Shown one piece after another: positions 23,167 through 33,500 of a DNA stretch of 64,000 bases. Under the pieces are notes generated by a model that was not told the DNA's origin, made no database searches, and saw nothing but the letters and a program-made list of their open reading frames with translations. Made by a program: the position numbers and the translations under genes. The stretch lies in assembly GCA_016490735.1 (NCBI GenBank), contig JAEMWC010000003.1, positions 2,321,501 to 2,385,500 on the forward strand. The letters are read 5' to 3'. This DNA is from Pachyseris speciosa. Taxonomy: Eukaryota > Cnidaria > Anthozoa > Scleractinia > Pachyseridae. Position 1 is the stretch's first letter. Each line of letters begins with the position of its first letter.

Positions 23167-24114
23167 CGCTTACCAGTCACACGCGCCCTCCAACGGCTTT
23201 TTCCTTTTTCGAAAACTAAGTTTTGGTGGACGTCAATCAAATGTTTCCATGACAATATAGTCCTCGTTTCGTGTCAGTTTCACGGCCATGTTCCATCGTC
23301 GTTGTCATCAGGTATAATCGCTCAGTTATTACTACTGACAAAGTCGTTTCCAGTTTAATTCGTTGAGATGGAGGATTATTATGTCGAGACAACATGGTCT
23401 GCCTTGAATCACATTGCATGCAGAAACACTTTTTGGGAGCAAAACGTTTGTGAAGAAGGCAGTGAAGAAGGCGATTCGATTGTACGTAAACACTGGAGCC
23501 GTAAGCGATCCGCCAAAGAGAAGATCAAAGAAACGAAAAATATCAGGTAGCTGAAAACGTTGGCCTTAGAAAATGAGTCGAGTTGTGTGGAAATTGACTT
23601 TTTATCAGCTTTTTACGGATGTAGATTATTTCAGGCGCAGAAAGTCATTCGTTATGATAATCCAGAGCTCTAGCTATCTTGACGAGTGCAATTGAAACCC
23701 TCAGCAGAACTTTACGACAAATGGGATTGACAGTAAAAAAGGTACTAAAAGCCGGAAGAGATTAGCAGTCAAATTTGAGTTGTTCATCCTGTAATATTAA
23801 AAGGTTATTATTTAGTTCTCATGTTGTGGTTTGTATATACTGTTCGTAAATTTGTAGCCTCAAATCATTGCCCGTGAGCAAGACGAACGAAAAGGCACAG
23901 AGTTCAGACGATTTATGTCTCAGTTTCAACCAGAACAGTTCCTGTTTCTAGACAGTCAAGTAAAGATGAAAGAGCAACTTGGGTACTCTGCGAGTAGTTC
24001 GTTTGATAAAAGAAACCCCGTTATTGTCATGGATACATTTGATTGACGTCCACCAAAACTTAGTTTTCGAAAAAGGAATCAAAAAGCCGTTGGAGGGCGC
24101 GTGTGACTGGTAAC
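23167..24114. mobile_element. Inverted-repeat unit holding a Tc1-like transposase fragment
   Basis: 23167-23252 and 24024-24114 are inverted copies (block AAAACTAAGTTTTGGTGGAC and complement; block CACACGCGCCCTCCAACGGC and complement). The right arm overlaps the end of the transposase-like reading frame. Whether the arms are true transposon ends or a later inverted duplication is not resolved. Confidence 0.45.
23670..24046 (+). pseudogene. Truncated Tc1-like (IS630/DDE_3) transposase
   Basis: A stretch ending at 23741 reads SAIETLSRTLRQMGLTVKK, like the end of the helix-turn-helix region of Tc1-like transposases, and stops at a GTACTA donor. After an acceptor at 23856-23857 a second open stretch (23858-24046) continues in phase with IIAREQDERK, FRRFM and FQPEQFLFLD, matching the linker and first catalytic aspartate block of DDE_3 transposases, then GYS. 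The frame ends in TGA at 24044, so the second and third catalytic acidic residues are missing. An upstream 60-codon ORF (23368-23550) may be an earlier exon. Family assignment is by motif recall. Confidence 0.45.
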
Positions 24115-24437
24115 CGCTTTAAAATGATGGTTCACCAGCACAAGGGAAAGGAGATGTGTGCTCTTTTGAAACAGGTAAGCTCTGCTTGAAATCAAATCAC
24201 GCAAATTGTGATCGGCGATGTCAGATTACATGTAGTGCGATGATCATTCATATTTATTCATTCAAGTGCTAAATTGTAGAAAAAACAGAAACAGCACAGT
24301 ACAGTCGTAGAATCGGAAGACTCGCAGAATATATCAATATTCTCTTAACTATTAGAGGAATTATTTTGTAATAAATAAAATCGTAGAAATGCAACGCACA
24401 GTCAGAGAATCGGAGAATTACAGACCTTCTCCTTTAA

Positions 24438-24541
24438 TAAGTACCCTGTGTGCTAGAGGTTTTTTTCCCTCGTTGGGGACGACGCTTTGATGCTCCTCGC
24501 CGCTGGTGAGCGAGAAGACCTCTGGCATCCAGGGTACTCCT
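24438..24541. repeat. Small hairpin MITE
   Basis: AGTACCCTGTGTGCTAGAGG on the left pairs imperfectly with CCTCTGGCATCCAGGGTACT on the right, around a GC-rich centre with CCTCGCCGCTGGTGAGCGAG. Confidence 0.5.
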
Positions 24542-24544
24542 TAA

Positions 24545-25572
24545 GTTGCTTATTTGTACTAACATATGAAACGATCGCAGAATCCCAGACTATTTACTAC
24601 ACCAGTTTTTAGTGCTTATAAATCGCAGAATATACCCCAAAATCTGACAGGGAGTCACCGAGTCAGGAATGGATACTATTCTCTGATTTAGCACTTATCG
24701 CACTGCTCTCGACTATGTGCCTAATAAGTTTAGTAGACTGTCCTTCTCACTTCACCTTAGCAAGATAACCTAAGACCACCTAAAACCTTTTCACGGTATC
24801 ATCCCCAAGTTTTAAAATGAAATGGTAGGTGATTTAAGTTGTGCTATATAACATTTTTGGAATAAAGAATTCTAAACTACAGTACAAGTACATTGTACAT
24901 GTATGTCCAATGTAATCAGAAATTACTGCCGGAACAGTCCAGATTAAGAAGTGGACAGAGAATGTCTTGTATGCTGCATATTATTGCAGTTAAAATTTGC
25001 TTCTGTTATAGATTACAGTAGTTAAAGCAATAAAAATGCCTTGACAGTTTTTGTTGCCTTGAGCTACAGTATCAGGGAAATGATAAAGTGAAAGTGCTAC
25101 TTTATAGTTGTTTAACAGGGCAGGTGAAACTGTTTGAAAATTATACATTTCACACTCTTCAGATGCATTTCACTTGGCAAAAATTCACATGCATATGAAA
25201 GCGGGCAGAAGGATTGGACATTGGAGATGAAATTGGTGAGTAAGAAAATGTCTGTGATTAGTACATGAATACCTGTATTTAACTAACAGTACTTCGTAGT
25301 TTTACCAAGTGGTCATCTTGGAATCTCTGCTTCTAACCCATACCCTAATGTTATGCTTTGGTTTAACGTTATATACATATAGTGTGCCAACAATATTTGT
25401 CTTACAAATATCGAAAATGTAAAAAATAATATGCAATGAAATAAATGAGTGAATTCATGAAAAAATATCACATTTGCTCTGTTTAGTTTAGGCTTTACCG
25501 TGTGTTTACTGAAAGTGGGGTTCACCCTGACAATAAATATATCTGCCTACAATGTATAAGAGGACAGAGCTG
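24545..25572. other. No gene seen
   Basis: AT-rich sequence with short chance ORFs only, ending where the Ngaro-type element begins. Confidence 0.5.
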
Positions 25573-25816
25573 AAAAACAACATTATATGCTACCCATATA
25601 ATGTAATTTTATATCGAGCCATTTTCATTGCCTAATGTACTACGTGTATCAGTTACAAGGATTGGGTTGGAGCAGGGAATGGCATATCACCAAGGAGTAT
25701 CCAATCAGATCCAAGTGGGCGGGCTCACTGTTACTATTTAGTTTGCCTGCACTATTATTTTCGGCCTCCTTACCATTCAGCGCCAACGCCATCTCCCAAC
25801 TTTAACTTTCAAGTTT
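25573..25816 (+). repeat. Ngaro split direct repeat A1
   Basis: Nearly identical to 38998-39239, starting AAAAACAACATTATATGCTA and ending in CTTTCAAGTTT. The only obvious difference is a 3-base length change near ATTATTTTC. Confidence 0.9.
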
Positions 25817-25884
25817 TAAGGCAAGTGTACCCAATATTTTCTTTTGTTAAGCCTGGGTTTTAGGTATAAGATTTTCTATTTTTT

Positions 25885-26484
25885 ATGTTACCTTACGCTA
25901 TGGACAACAAGAGAGTCTTGATCCTGGGCCACTCTTTTATCCGCCGCCTTCACGAGCTTATAACAAGTTCACATGATAACGAGTATACGTCTAAGTTAGG
26001 CATTGCAACACCTGCCTTTATCTGCAAATGGCACGGTGTTGGCGGTCGAACGATTGCCAAAGTTTTAAAATATGACTTAAGCGTTGTTAAGGATTTTGGC
26101 CCAGATATAATTATTTTACAGCTAGGGACAAATGACTTGGTATGTTCTTCCCCTATTACAGTGGGTTCCTCCCTAGAGCATCTGGTCACTTTATTGCACG
26201 ACGTCTACAAGGTAGACCTGATTTGTGTTTGCCAAACCCTCCGTCGTTCCTCTTCAGAGGTTTTATTTAACAAGAACGTTGGCTTATTAACTAAATACTT
26301 AAAAACGGTCCTTGCGCCCATCCCATACGCTCTCTTTTGGTCCCACAGGGGGTTTTGGAAAACAAAGACTGCATTTTTGTCTGGAGATGGCGTTCATTTG
26401 AATGGGAGGGGGAAACATAAATTTTACCGTAGTTTACGAGGGGCCGTGCTGAAATGCTTGCATTTACTGATGATATTTAGCTAG
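25885..26484 (+). CDS. SGNH/GDSL-type hydrolase ORF of the Ngaro element
   Basis: An uninterrupted 199-aa ORF carries the SGNH-hydrolase blocks in order: block I RVLILGHSF with nucleophile Ser17 (GHS in place of GDS), block II glycine in GVGGRT (about residues 53-54), block III LQLGTNDL with Asn83, and block V DGVHLN with Asp168 and His171. All four namesake residues are present, so an esterase-like fold with an intact triad is predicted. No signal peptide is evident. It lies between A1 and the Gag-like ORF on the same strand, so it belongs to the retrotransposon rather than the host. Hydrolase ORFs have been reported in some Ngaro and CR1 retroelements; their role is unknown. The first ATG is used; Met6 is an alternative start. 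Confidence 0.75.
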   Translation: MLPYAMDNKRVLILGHSFIRRLHELITSSHDNEYTSKLGIATPAFICKWHGVGGRTIAKVLKYDLSVVKDFGPDIIILQLGTNDLVCSSPITVGSSLEHLVTLLHDVYKVDLICVCQTLRRSSSEVLFNKNVGLLTKYLKTVLAPIPYALFWSHRGFWKTKTAFLSGDGVHLNGRGKHKFYRSLRGAVLKCLHLLMIFS

Positions 26485-27035
26485 TTATTCTTCAATGCTG
26501 GTCGCCAGTTCCGTGATTCATTGTTGTGGCTTTTCATGCTGTGTTGCGTCCGCAGCTGTTTTTCATTTTACATTGAGAGTTTATCACTTGGGCGCTGCCC
26601 ATACTTGGCGGCTGTCTTTGTATGTTACTGTTATCTTTCTGGGGTGCAAGCTGCTTATCTTTATCTTAATGGCAGTGTTGTTATTTTTGCATTCCTGCCG
26701 TTGATTATTTGCCCCCTTGATTGACGCATGTAGTATCTTGACAAGATAGCAGGACGTTTCCATTTCTAAAGTGTACAACCCATTTCGGCCGCTTTTGGCG
26801 TGTCCAATTGCACTTGGTTACTGTCCTTGCTCTGTTTTTGTGTTTAATCCGGAACTTGAATTTGACTTGTTTGCAAGTATTTGTTTTTACTTCTGGACCT
26901 GTATGTCCTTACATCGCGTCCAACATTGGCATTTTAGTTCGGCCCTCTCGTTTCTTATGGGGACTTCCACGAACTCCCCTTTGTTTTTTCATGCATTCTT
27001 ATTTACCTTAAGTACATTTTCTGACATTCCAAGCT

Positions 27036-28092
27036 ATGTCTTCTCGCAAGCGCCCGTCTAGCAGCGCCTCCCGCGGTCGCCCCAAACGTGCTCGATCGAT
27101 GCCTTCAGCTTCAACAGCAACAGTTGTTTCTCCTGAGACCGCCACACAGACGGGTACCAACATCGATATGGAGGCTTTAACAGCCACAATCACAGCCGCT
27201 GTCACCAACGCAGTGCAAGCCGCCATGAAAACGCCACCTCTGCCCGAAGGCGAGCAACTTGCCAGTGAAAGTGTGCGTTCCATTATGGCTCCTATGTCTG
27301 TTGAGGAGGCGGTGTCCGATCAGTTGGCGCTTATCACATCCCCTTCGGCAGGTACGAAGGAGCCCAGCTCTTCTGGGGCTTCTTCTAACTCAGATAATTC
27401 AGAACAACTAGTCTTTTCCAGCCTTGCCCTAGAGCTGGGAGGAGGTGTTTCAAATAAAATCAAGGCCAAAGTTTGGGCAAATGAGTACGTAGATTTCGGT
27501 CTCCTCGTTTCAGTAACCCCGAGTCCTGACCGATACTCCATATCAATCAATAATTCTACTCCCAGCTCAGGGGGAACAGCTTACTCTCGAGCCTTGTAAG
27601 CTCCCGAAAAAGATCACTAATATTAATCAATGGATATCCGCATTTAATACTTTCGTTGCAATTTACGTAGTTAGGTATCCTCACGAGGCACCAAAACTCA
27701 TGAAATATTGTGAAATTGTAAGAGATGTTGCTGCTAAATTCGGCGATTGGATATTTTATGATGAGCAATTTTGCCTTCTACGGCAAACGGCTCCTAATAA
27801 ATATCTTTGGGATGCCGTGCATTGGGAGCTATGGCTAAAGGTGACCTTTCGTAGCCGACACACGCCCTCAAACAGTGACAAACAAGGCAATCGACCCCGG
27901 TCCAACCAGTCGCCATTTCCTAAAGGAACATGTTGGAATTTTCAAGCGGGACGCTTCTGTGGGGGCGGTTGCAAATTCGACCATGATGATAAGCTTCAAA
28001 AATGTCACACACTCTTAACCTCATTTTACTCACGTCGGAAGGTGACTCTTAAACACGGACACTGCCTATATAAGGTACATTGGACTGGGTGA
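27036..28092 (+). pseudogene. Ngaro Gag-like protein with CCCH finger, frameshifted
   Basis: The first segment (27036-27599) begins with a basic, serine-rich N-terminus (KRPSSSASRGRPKRARS) followed by an alanine/threonine-rich region. At 27570-27574 a run of five G shifts the frame. With four G the frame would continue without a stop through GEQLTLEPCKLPKK, NINQWISAF and FGDWIFYDEQFC to 28092. The C-terminal part contains a CCCH-type finger, CWNFQAGRFCGGGCKFDH (C-x8-C-x3-C-x3-H), typical of the Gag-like ORF of DIRS/Ngaro elements, where it likely binds RNA. The usual second cysteine cluster after the finger is degenerate, and the frame then runs into foreign sequence at about 28095. Confidence 0.65.
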
Positions 28093-28507
28093 GCCGTCAG
28101 TCATTTCATTCTAGATGTCGACCCGTCAACATCAAGGGCGCCAAATTCAAATTTGTTGGTACGAGAAATTCAAATTTATTGCATTCGGATAAAATTAATG
28201 AAAGTTAAACTTCAGGTTTTCCAACGTTAGTGACCAGAATTGAGTAACTTCGACTCAGAATGATGGACACACACCCCATTATATATCCTTCTTCTACATT
28301 ACTGGCTTCCCTTCTTCTTGCTCACTGGGTCTGCCATATAGGTGGTTTACAGCCAATCTCTGGAGACACAGATAACAATGGTGAAACGAGAAAATGCCGG
28401 AGGACGAACAAAAGGAGCTAATGAGAGATCTATTGTTTATGATTTTCAACATGGCGGCGATGACGTACGTGAAAACCACGTATTGAGTAAAGTCGTTCAA
28501 GCAGAAA
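28093..28507. other. Foreign segment replacing the Ngaro RT region
   Basis: Between the CCCH finger and the RNase H remnant, about 1 kb of reverse transcriptase would be expected. Instead there are about 415 bp with no RT motif, including tandem-like AATTCAAATTT phrases and a short sequence (GGCGGCGATGACGTACGTG) unlike its neighbours. This is a deletion with filler or insertion. Confidence 0.55.
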
Positions 28508-29134
28508 TTGCGAGCTTTCCTTCGTCGTCTTATTGACCTTACGATTGGTCTGCAGCGCCCACATCACCACATACGTTTAAACAAAGACTCTAAAGCCGAT
28601 TTACAGGTTTGGATGCGATTTCTTGTGGGTTTTAATGGTCGCGCTTTCTTTTTAGACGACCTGTGGGTCACATCTGCCACGCTTGAGCTGTTTACCGACG
28701 CAGCCGGTTCGAAAGGCTATGGTGTAGTTTTTGGCAGGAAATGGTTTTATGGTTCATGGCCCAAGTCATGGAGCTCCTTAAATATCACTTTTCTTGAGTT
28801 TTTTCCCATCGTCATTGCATTACATATTTGGGGGCCCTCCATGGCCAATAAATGCGTTTGCTTCGTGACAGACAATGCAGCGCTAGTTGAAGTCATTAAC
28901 CGGCAAACTTCAAAACATAAGCGCATTATGCTACTCGTACGGAACTTAGTCCTTACTTCTCTCAAGCACAACATTCTCTTTCGGGCTCGACATATCGCGG
29001 GTATACATAATTCTTGTGCTGATTTATTATCCCGCTTGCATGTCAGTCAGTTCAAACAAATTTTTCCCGAGGCAGACGACATGCCGACTCAAGTACCAGA
29101 CAACCTTCTGCCGAAGAGCTGGTCGCTTCCCTGA
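28508..29134 (+). pseudogene. Ngaro RNase H domain, remnant of RT-RH ORF
   Basis: The 208-codon frame starts in the RT connection region (LRRLIDLTIGLQ) and contains the RNase H core of DIRS/Ngaro elements: LELFTDAAGSKGYG (first catalytic Asp), LEFFPIVIAL (Glu), VCFVTDNAALVEVIN (Asp) and ARHIAGIHNSCADLLSR (His/Asp). The RNase H motifs look intact, but the upstream RT palm with its catalytic DD is absent. The ATG at 28508 is internal and not a true start. The 3' end overlaps the beginning of the recombinase frame. Confidence 0.7.
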
Positions 29135-29280
29135 ACGCTCTCCTTTCCACAGCGCTGTCCGCAGGGTCGCGAAAGTTATATTCCCGAGCGTGGGCTGTCT
29201 TCCGCAACTTTTATGTGCGCTTTGTTTGCCAACACTCATTTAATCTACCCCTCACTCCGACCACAATTGCACTTTTTATA
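29113..29280 (+). pseudogene. Ngaro tyrosine recombinase, 5' part
   Basis: In the frame EELVASLNALLS..., SRAWAVFRNF and LPLTPTTIALFI, this encodes the beginning of the core-binding domain of a YR. It overlaps the end of the RNase H frame in another phase. The frame is cut after 29280 by the MULE and resumes at 37424, the last 9 bases being duplicated. Confidence 0.7.
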
Positions 29281-29857
29281 GGCAAGTTGGAAAATCCGGA
29301 ATCCGGAATTTCCACGGTATTCCGGCGGAATTCCGGCGGAATTCCGGCGGAATTTTCTGGACTGTCTTTTTTTTACTCAAAGTGATTGAAGATACTCCGA
29401 ATATACTCCGAAGATTTTCCGATGACTGTACGAACTCGGAATATTCTCCGAAGATCATCCGGGGATTGCCGAAGATCCCTGAAGAGCAATTGAACCGCTG
29501 AAGAGAGATGGCGGACATAGTCGGACACTTCCGAAGATTTTCCGAAGATTGCACGAGCTCCGAATATACGGCGAAGATCATCCGAGGATGGCTGAAATCA
29601 GGCGAAGTTCCTTGAAGGACAACTGGACCGCCGAAGAGGGATGAGGATGTTTCAAAAGATTTGTGGGGACAAATTGATTTGACTGGTCTATTTTTCTGAA
29701 TCTTTCTATGTAAGTTGCACGGGATTTTTGACAGTGAGTTTTACCCTAACCTAGTCGAAAGTATTCCCCGGCCTTTAGGAGAATAATAAACAGCAAATCA
29801 TAGGTCAGAATAAAGGTTAACATGAAGACCGGCCCTTTAACTAAGATCTCCATAACT
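29281..29857. repeat. MULE left TIR
   Basis: Matches the inverse of 36915-37423. The outermost part holds three units of a 10-base GGAATTCCGGC-type repeat, then many TCCGAAGAT motifs. The left arm has an extra block (about 29395-29455) compared with the right. A degenerate second copy of the outer TIR sequence follows at about 29866-30000. Confidence 0.85.
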
Positions 29858-30226
29858 AGAACCCGGAATCCCGAATTTTGAGAAGTCTGATTGTTTTACT
29901 CAAAATGATTGATCAGCCAGTGAAGATATGCCGAATATAATCCGAAGATCATCCGACGATTGTCGAAGTCTGCCGAAGAGGGATGCCGCACATGGTCGGT
30001 TGCGAAGTGCAGTTTTTTCCCTAACTTTTTCTCAATAGCGGTCAAGAGCGGCTAAAGTTCACCTAAGTCAATAATCCCTTGCTGCCAAGGTGAACCCTAA
30101 GTAGTGATGACTGTCCAAAATTAAAACTTGGAATGAAAACGAGGCGACAAAAGGTTCCTGTTCGTCCGACACGTCGTGAATCACGACTGTAGTGTGCAGT
30201 ACACCTGTCTAAATCAATCATGTTAG

Positions 30227-30447
30227 GGGCCGACCATTTAACTCTTGAGAGGGGGAGTGGGTGATTTCTGGTCAGCAAGATTTTTTTTCTAGCAACCTAG
30301 TGGGCAGGATCTTTTTTCCCTTCATGCTGTATTTTTTTTCTATTACATTTGTGCTGCATGCAATTTTTTTTCTTCCGACAAGAGCTTGCAGGAATTTTTT
30401 TTTTCAAAATCACCCATCCCACCCTCAAGAGTTAAATGGTCGGCCCC
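30227..30447. mobile_element. 221-bp Harbinger-type MITE inside the MULE
   Basis: TIRs start GGGGCCGACCATTTAACTCT and end in the inverse (AGTTAAATGGTCGGCCCC). The flanking trinucleotide TTA is duplicated (30224-30226, 30448-30450), the target preference of PIF/Harbinger. It lies just upstream of the MULE transposase start codon. Confidence 0.8.
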
Positions 30448-30543
30448 TTATCTCTAGTACAATTACTGTGTCGCAATAGCGACGCACGGTCGAACAAGAG
30501 AGAGTCCAAAATTTTAGCTGACACCATAAATTTGTTCTGCAAG

Positions 30544-33500
30544 ATGGACTGGAGAAGAACGTACGCAGATGTTGTATCAGGTATGTACTATAGGAAAGGT
30601 GCTATTTTCACAAGAGATTCTCCGCTCTAGTTCCCGGTAGATGTATTGTAATCTCCTTTCAAATTCTTCAGGAAAATCATCTTCCTCCGACAGTGACGCC
30701 GACCTGGAGAGAAGGTAAGGTGACAGCGCATATGTTATGAATATAGCATAACCAAGTGCCGAAAGTTTTCAATAAGGGGCATAATTGAATGTAATTCTGA
30801 CTTTTTTTTGGAATTGTTCGTTAATGCAGCTTCGACTGTATGTCACACATTAAGATTTCTCCAACGAGTCAAGGGAATTCAAATGACATTCTATTCCCCC
30901 GAGGGGCTCAGTAGCCTTTATTTGAATGGTGACACGTTTTTTTTTATCGTTTCTCCAATGTAAAGAATCGTATTTGACCAAGAGTAGTTTATACCAAATC
31001 AGTGAAACTGCTCCCCCAAAACGTGCTTCTATGTCGTGAGAAACTGCAATGGTAGACGTGGTTTTAGAGATAGCCGCGTTTTGTGCAATTTTGGGTAGAT
31101 AGAGAAAACAGAGATAAGAGTGGCTTTACACACACCTTCCAAGGAAAAACGGCGGTAGATTAACCGGACGATAGCGTGATGGGGGTGTGTGGGGGGGGGG
31201 GTGGGTGGGAGGGGTAGGGTAGAGCGGTTGAGTTTTAACTGTGCTGGTAAGCTTCGCGCTTGCTTTGCCTTTCGCTTTATAGATAGTTTTACGTCCATTC
31301 ATTTTTCACCAGAGACAGTCTAATTTCCGTGAGTAAATGTGTCACACGCTTTAACATCTTCGAACTTATCATTTACACTTCATAAGACTCACTGTCGATA
31401 CATTGTGTTATAATTTCAGCCCTTTTGTTTTCGAGGTGAATGAGCCAGTACGCAATCGCTTCCGCAGGCAAAAGAAAAGAAAATCTGCAGCAGGTATGAT
31501 TTTTCTGATAGCTGCCCGGAGGGGGCGAGGGGGTCGCTTCCTAGTAATAGGCTAATGGGGATATGCCGCTGGATGGGGTCGCATTTTCACGACTGGATTG
31601 ACTATAATGGTGTTCCATTTTAAAAATAGAGTTACTAGAATGAGGCCGCACATTTTCGAGATTTTGTGGAAAAAATGTACCAGAATGTTTGTTCTGTCGG
31701 TGAAAAGTAAAGTGTTCCACATTCACCTACTTAAAAGGCTTTACAAGGTGATGCATAGACAGAAAGTGACGAAGTTGGGATCACGAAAATTACATTTGCC
31801 CAAAAGTTGTTCGGGAATATCCACACTCAATTGAACACTCGAAACTTGGACTGAAAATTAAATGATCCACGTTCTCTCACTCCATACATTCATTCGATCT
31901 AATCTCAACTCTGCCTTTTCCCACACTGTTTCGGCATTCAAAGTTATAAGGCATCTGTTGTTCGCATATGATAAGTACATGTCATATTCCGGATAACTCA
32001 TACTCTTATCTCCGAAAAGCACATCACGCACATTAAATTCAAAGGTAATTTACTGAAAGCAATTAACCTGTCATTGCCGGATACATTCTTTATCTCCTTA
32101 AAAAATGAACTACTAGTCTGTTCCAGGATAGTAAACGGAGCGCGATTGTTCCGGCAGAGAGAGGCGAAAGCGGCGAAAAATGGAGGGGGCCTTGGGACAG
32201 GACCCCCCTACATTTTTCGCCGCTTGATGTTCGCCTCTCTCTGTCCGTACTATCGTGCTCCGTTTACTATCTCAACGCCTGGAACAGGCTAATGAAATAC
32301 ACACGATCAAAGTTTCTGTCATCTTCACGTATAAGTTTAGGTTAAGGCACATTGTGTTGCGTTACGTAAGGCGTTGTGTTTCCCAACAAAAGTGACTAAG
32401 ATGGGGTCTATATAATGGGGTAGCGGTTCTGAGAGGCCAGCGGCACATACCCAGCAAAAATTTACCCAAGTAACCCCCCTTCCCGGGGGATAGCTGACTC
32501 TCGAATAGAGTGTTGAAGTGCCTCCACCTTAAGATCAAGATAAGATAAGATCAACTTTATTTTAACACGCTAGCCTATTCAACAATGTAAAAACAAATAA
32601 CTGGTTTCCAGTAGGGGCGTGAGCTAAGTATAAAAATTAAAAATATCCTAAGTATACTAACAACCGTGATTAAACCTATTCGTGCATTTAATACAACCCT
32701 AAATATAATTAAAATGAACTAAATATAGTAACAACCATGATTAAAGCTATTCATTCAATTAAATATAACCCTAGGATAAAGATTACTATATGATATTTGG
32801 TCTATAGGTAGAAATAAGCTCATCAAACGTAGCCAAAGTTTCACAATTACGTATTTCATTCGGTTGTTTCCCCGTTTTGTCAGATGTAAACACACATGCC
32901 AGCCACTGAATAATTGTGGGTTCAGTTTGTTATTCTCCTCCTAAAATGCCAACTCCCGAACGACACCCTGTGCGAGCTAAACATTGAAACAGACGTAATT
33001 TTTGTTTCTATACTCCTTTTTAACATTGCAGCGGCGAAAAAAGAAGCTGTAGAAGAACTCAGTACTCTTGGGGACAACGACAACCCCATAGTTATCAGTG
33101 ATTCTCCGGAGAAAAAGAGAGGTGTTAGATATGAAGGGTGTGGGCCAACAATATTAAAATCCCGAATTGGCGTGAAGCGGGATTTTAAAGTTACATCGAA
33201 ATTACAGATCCCGCAATTGAAGCGGTCACCGAGTGACTCCAGCGATGCGTCTGCCTCATCTTCCGAGGCTGACAGTTCTTTGGAAGAAATAGATGGAACA
33301 CCACAGTTTCACGATGGAAACAAAGAAACACCGCTCTTACCTACTCAACCAAGAAATGGAAAGAGCTTTAAAGCCCGCGAAATCTTGGACATCGTCTCCA
33401 AAGATCAGCCAGACGAGGTTAAGTGTACCCGTCAACCTATGAAAGTGAAGTATAACTCAGCTTTCTTAATTGACGTTCGAGTTATACCCCTCGATGATTT

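Noticed and set aside
26495..27061. Overlapping hydrophobic ORFs between the SGNH and Gag-like ORFs
   Set aside because: Three overlapping frames with no conserved motif; more likely untranslated spacer of the Ngaro element.
32914..33031. First 40 codons of the long MULE frame
   Set aside because: A consensus acceptor lies at 33030-33031 and the three upstream exons join in phase there, so this part is intronic.
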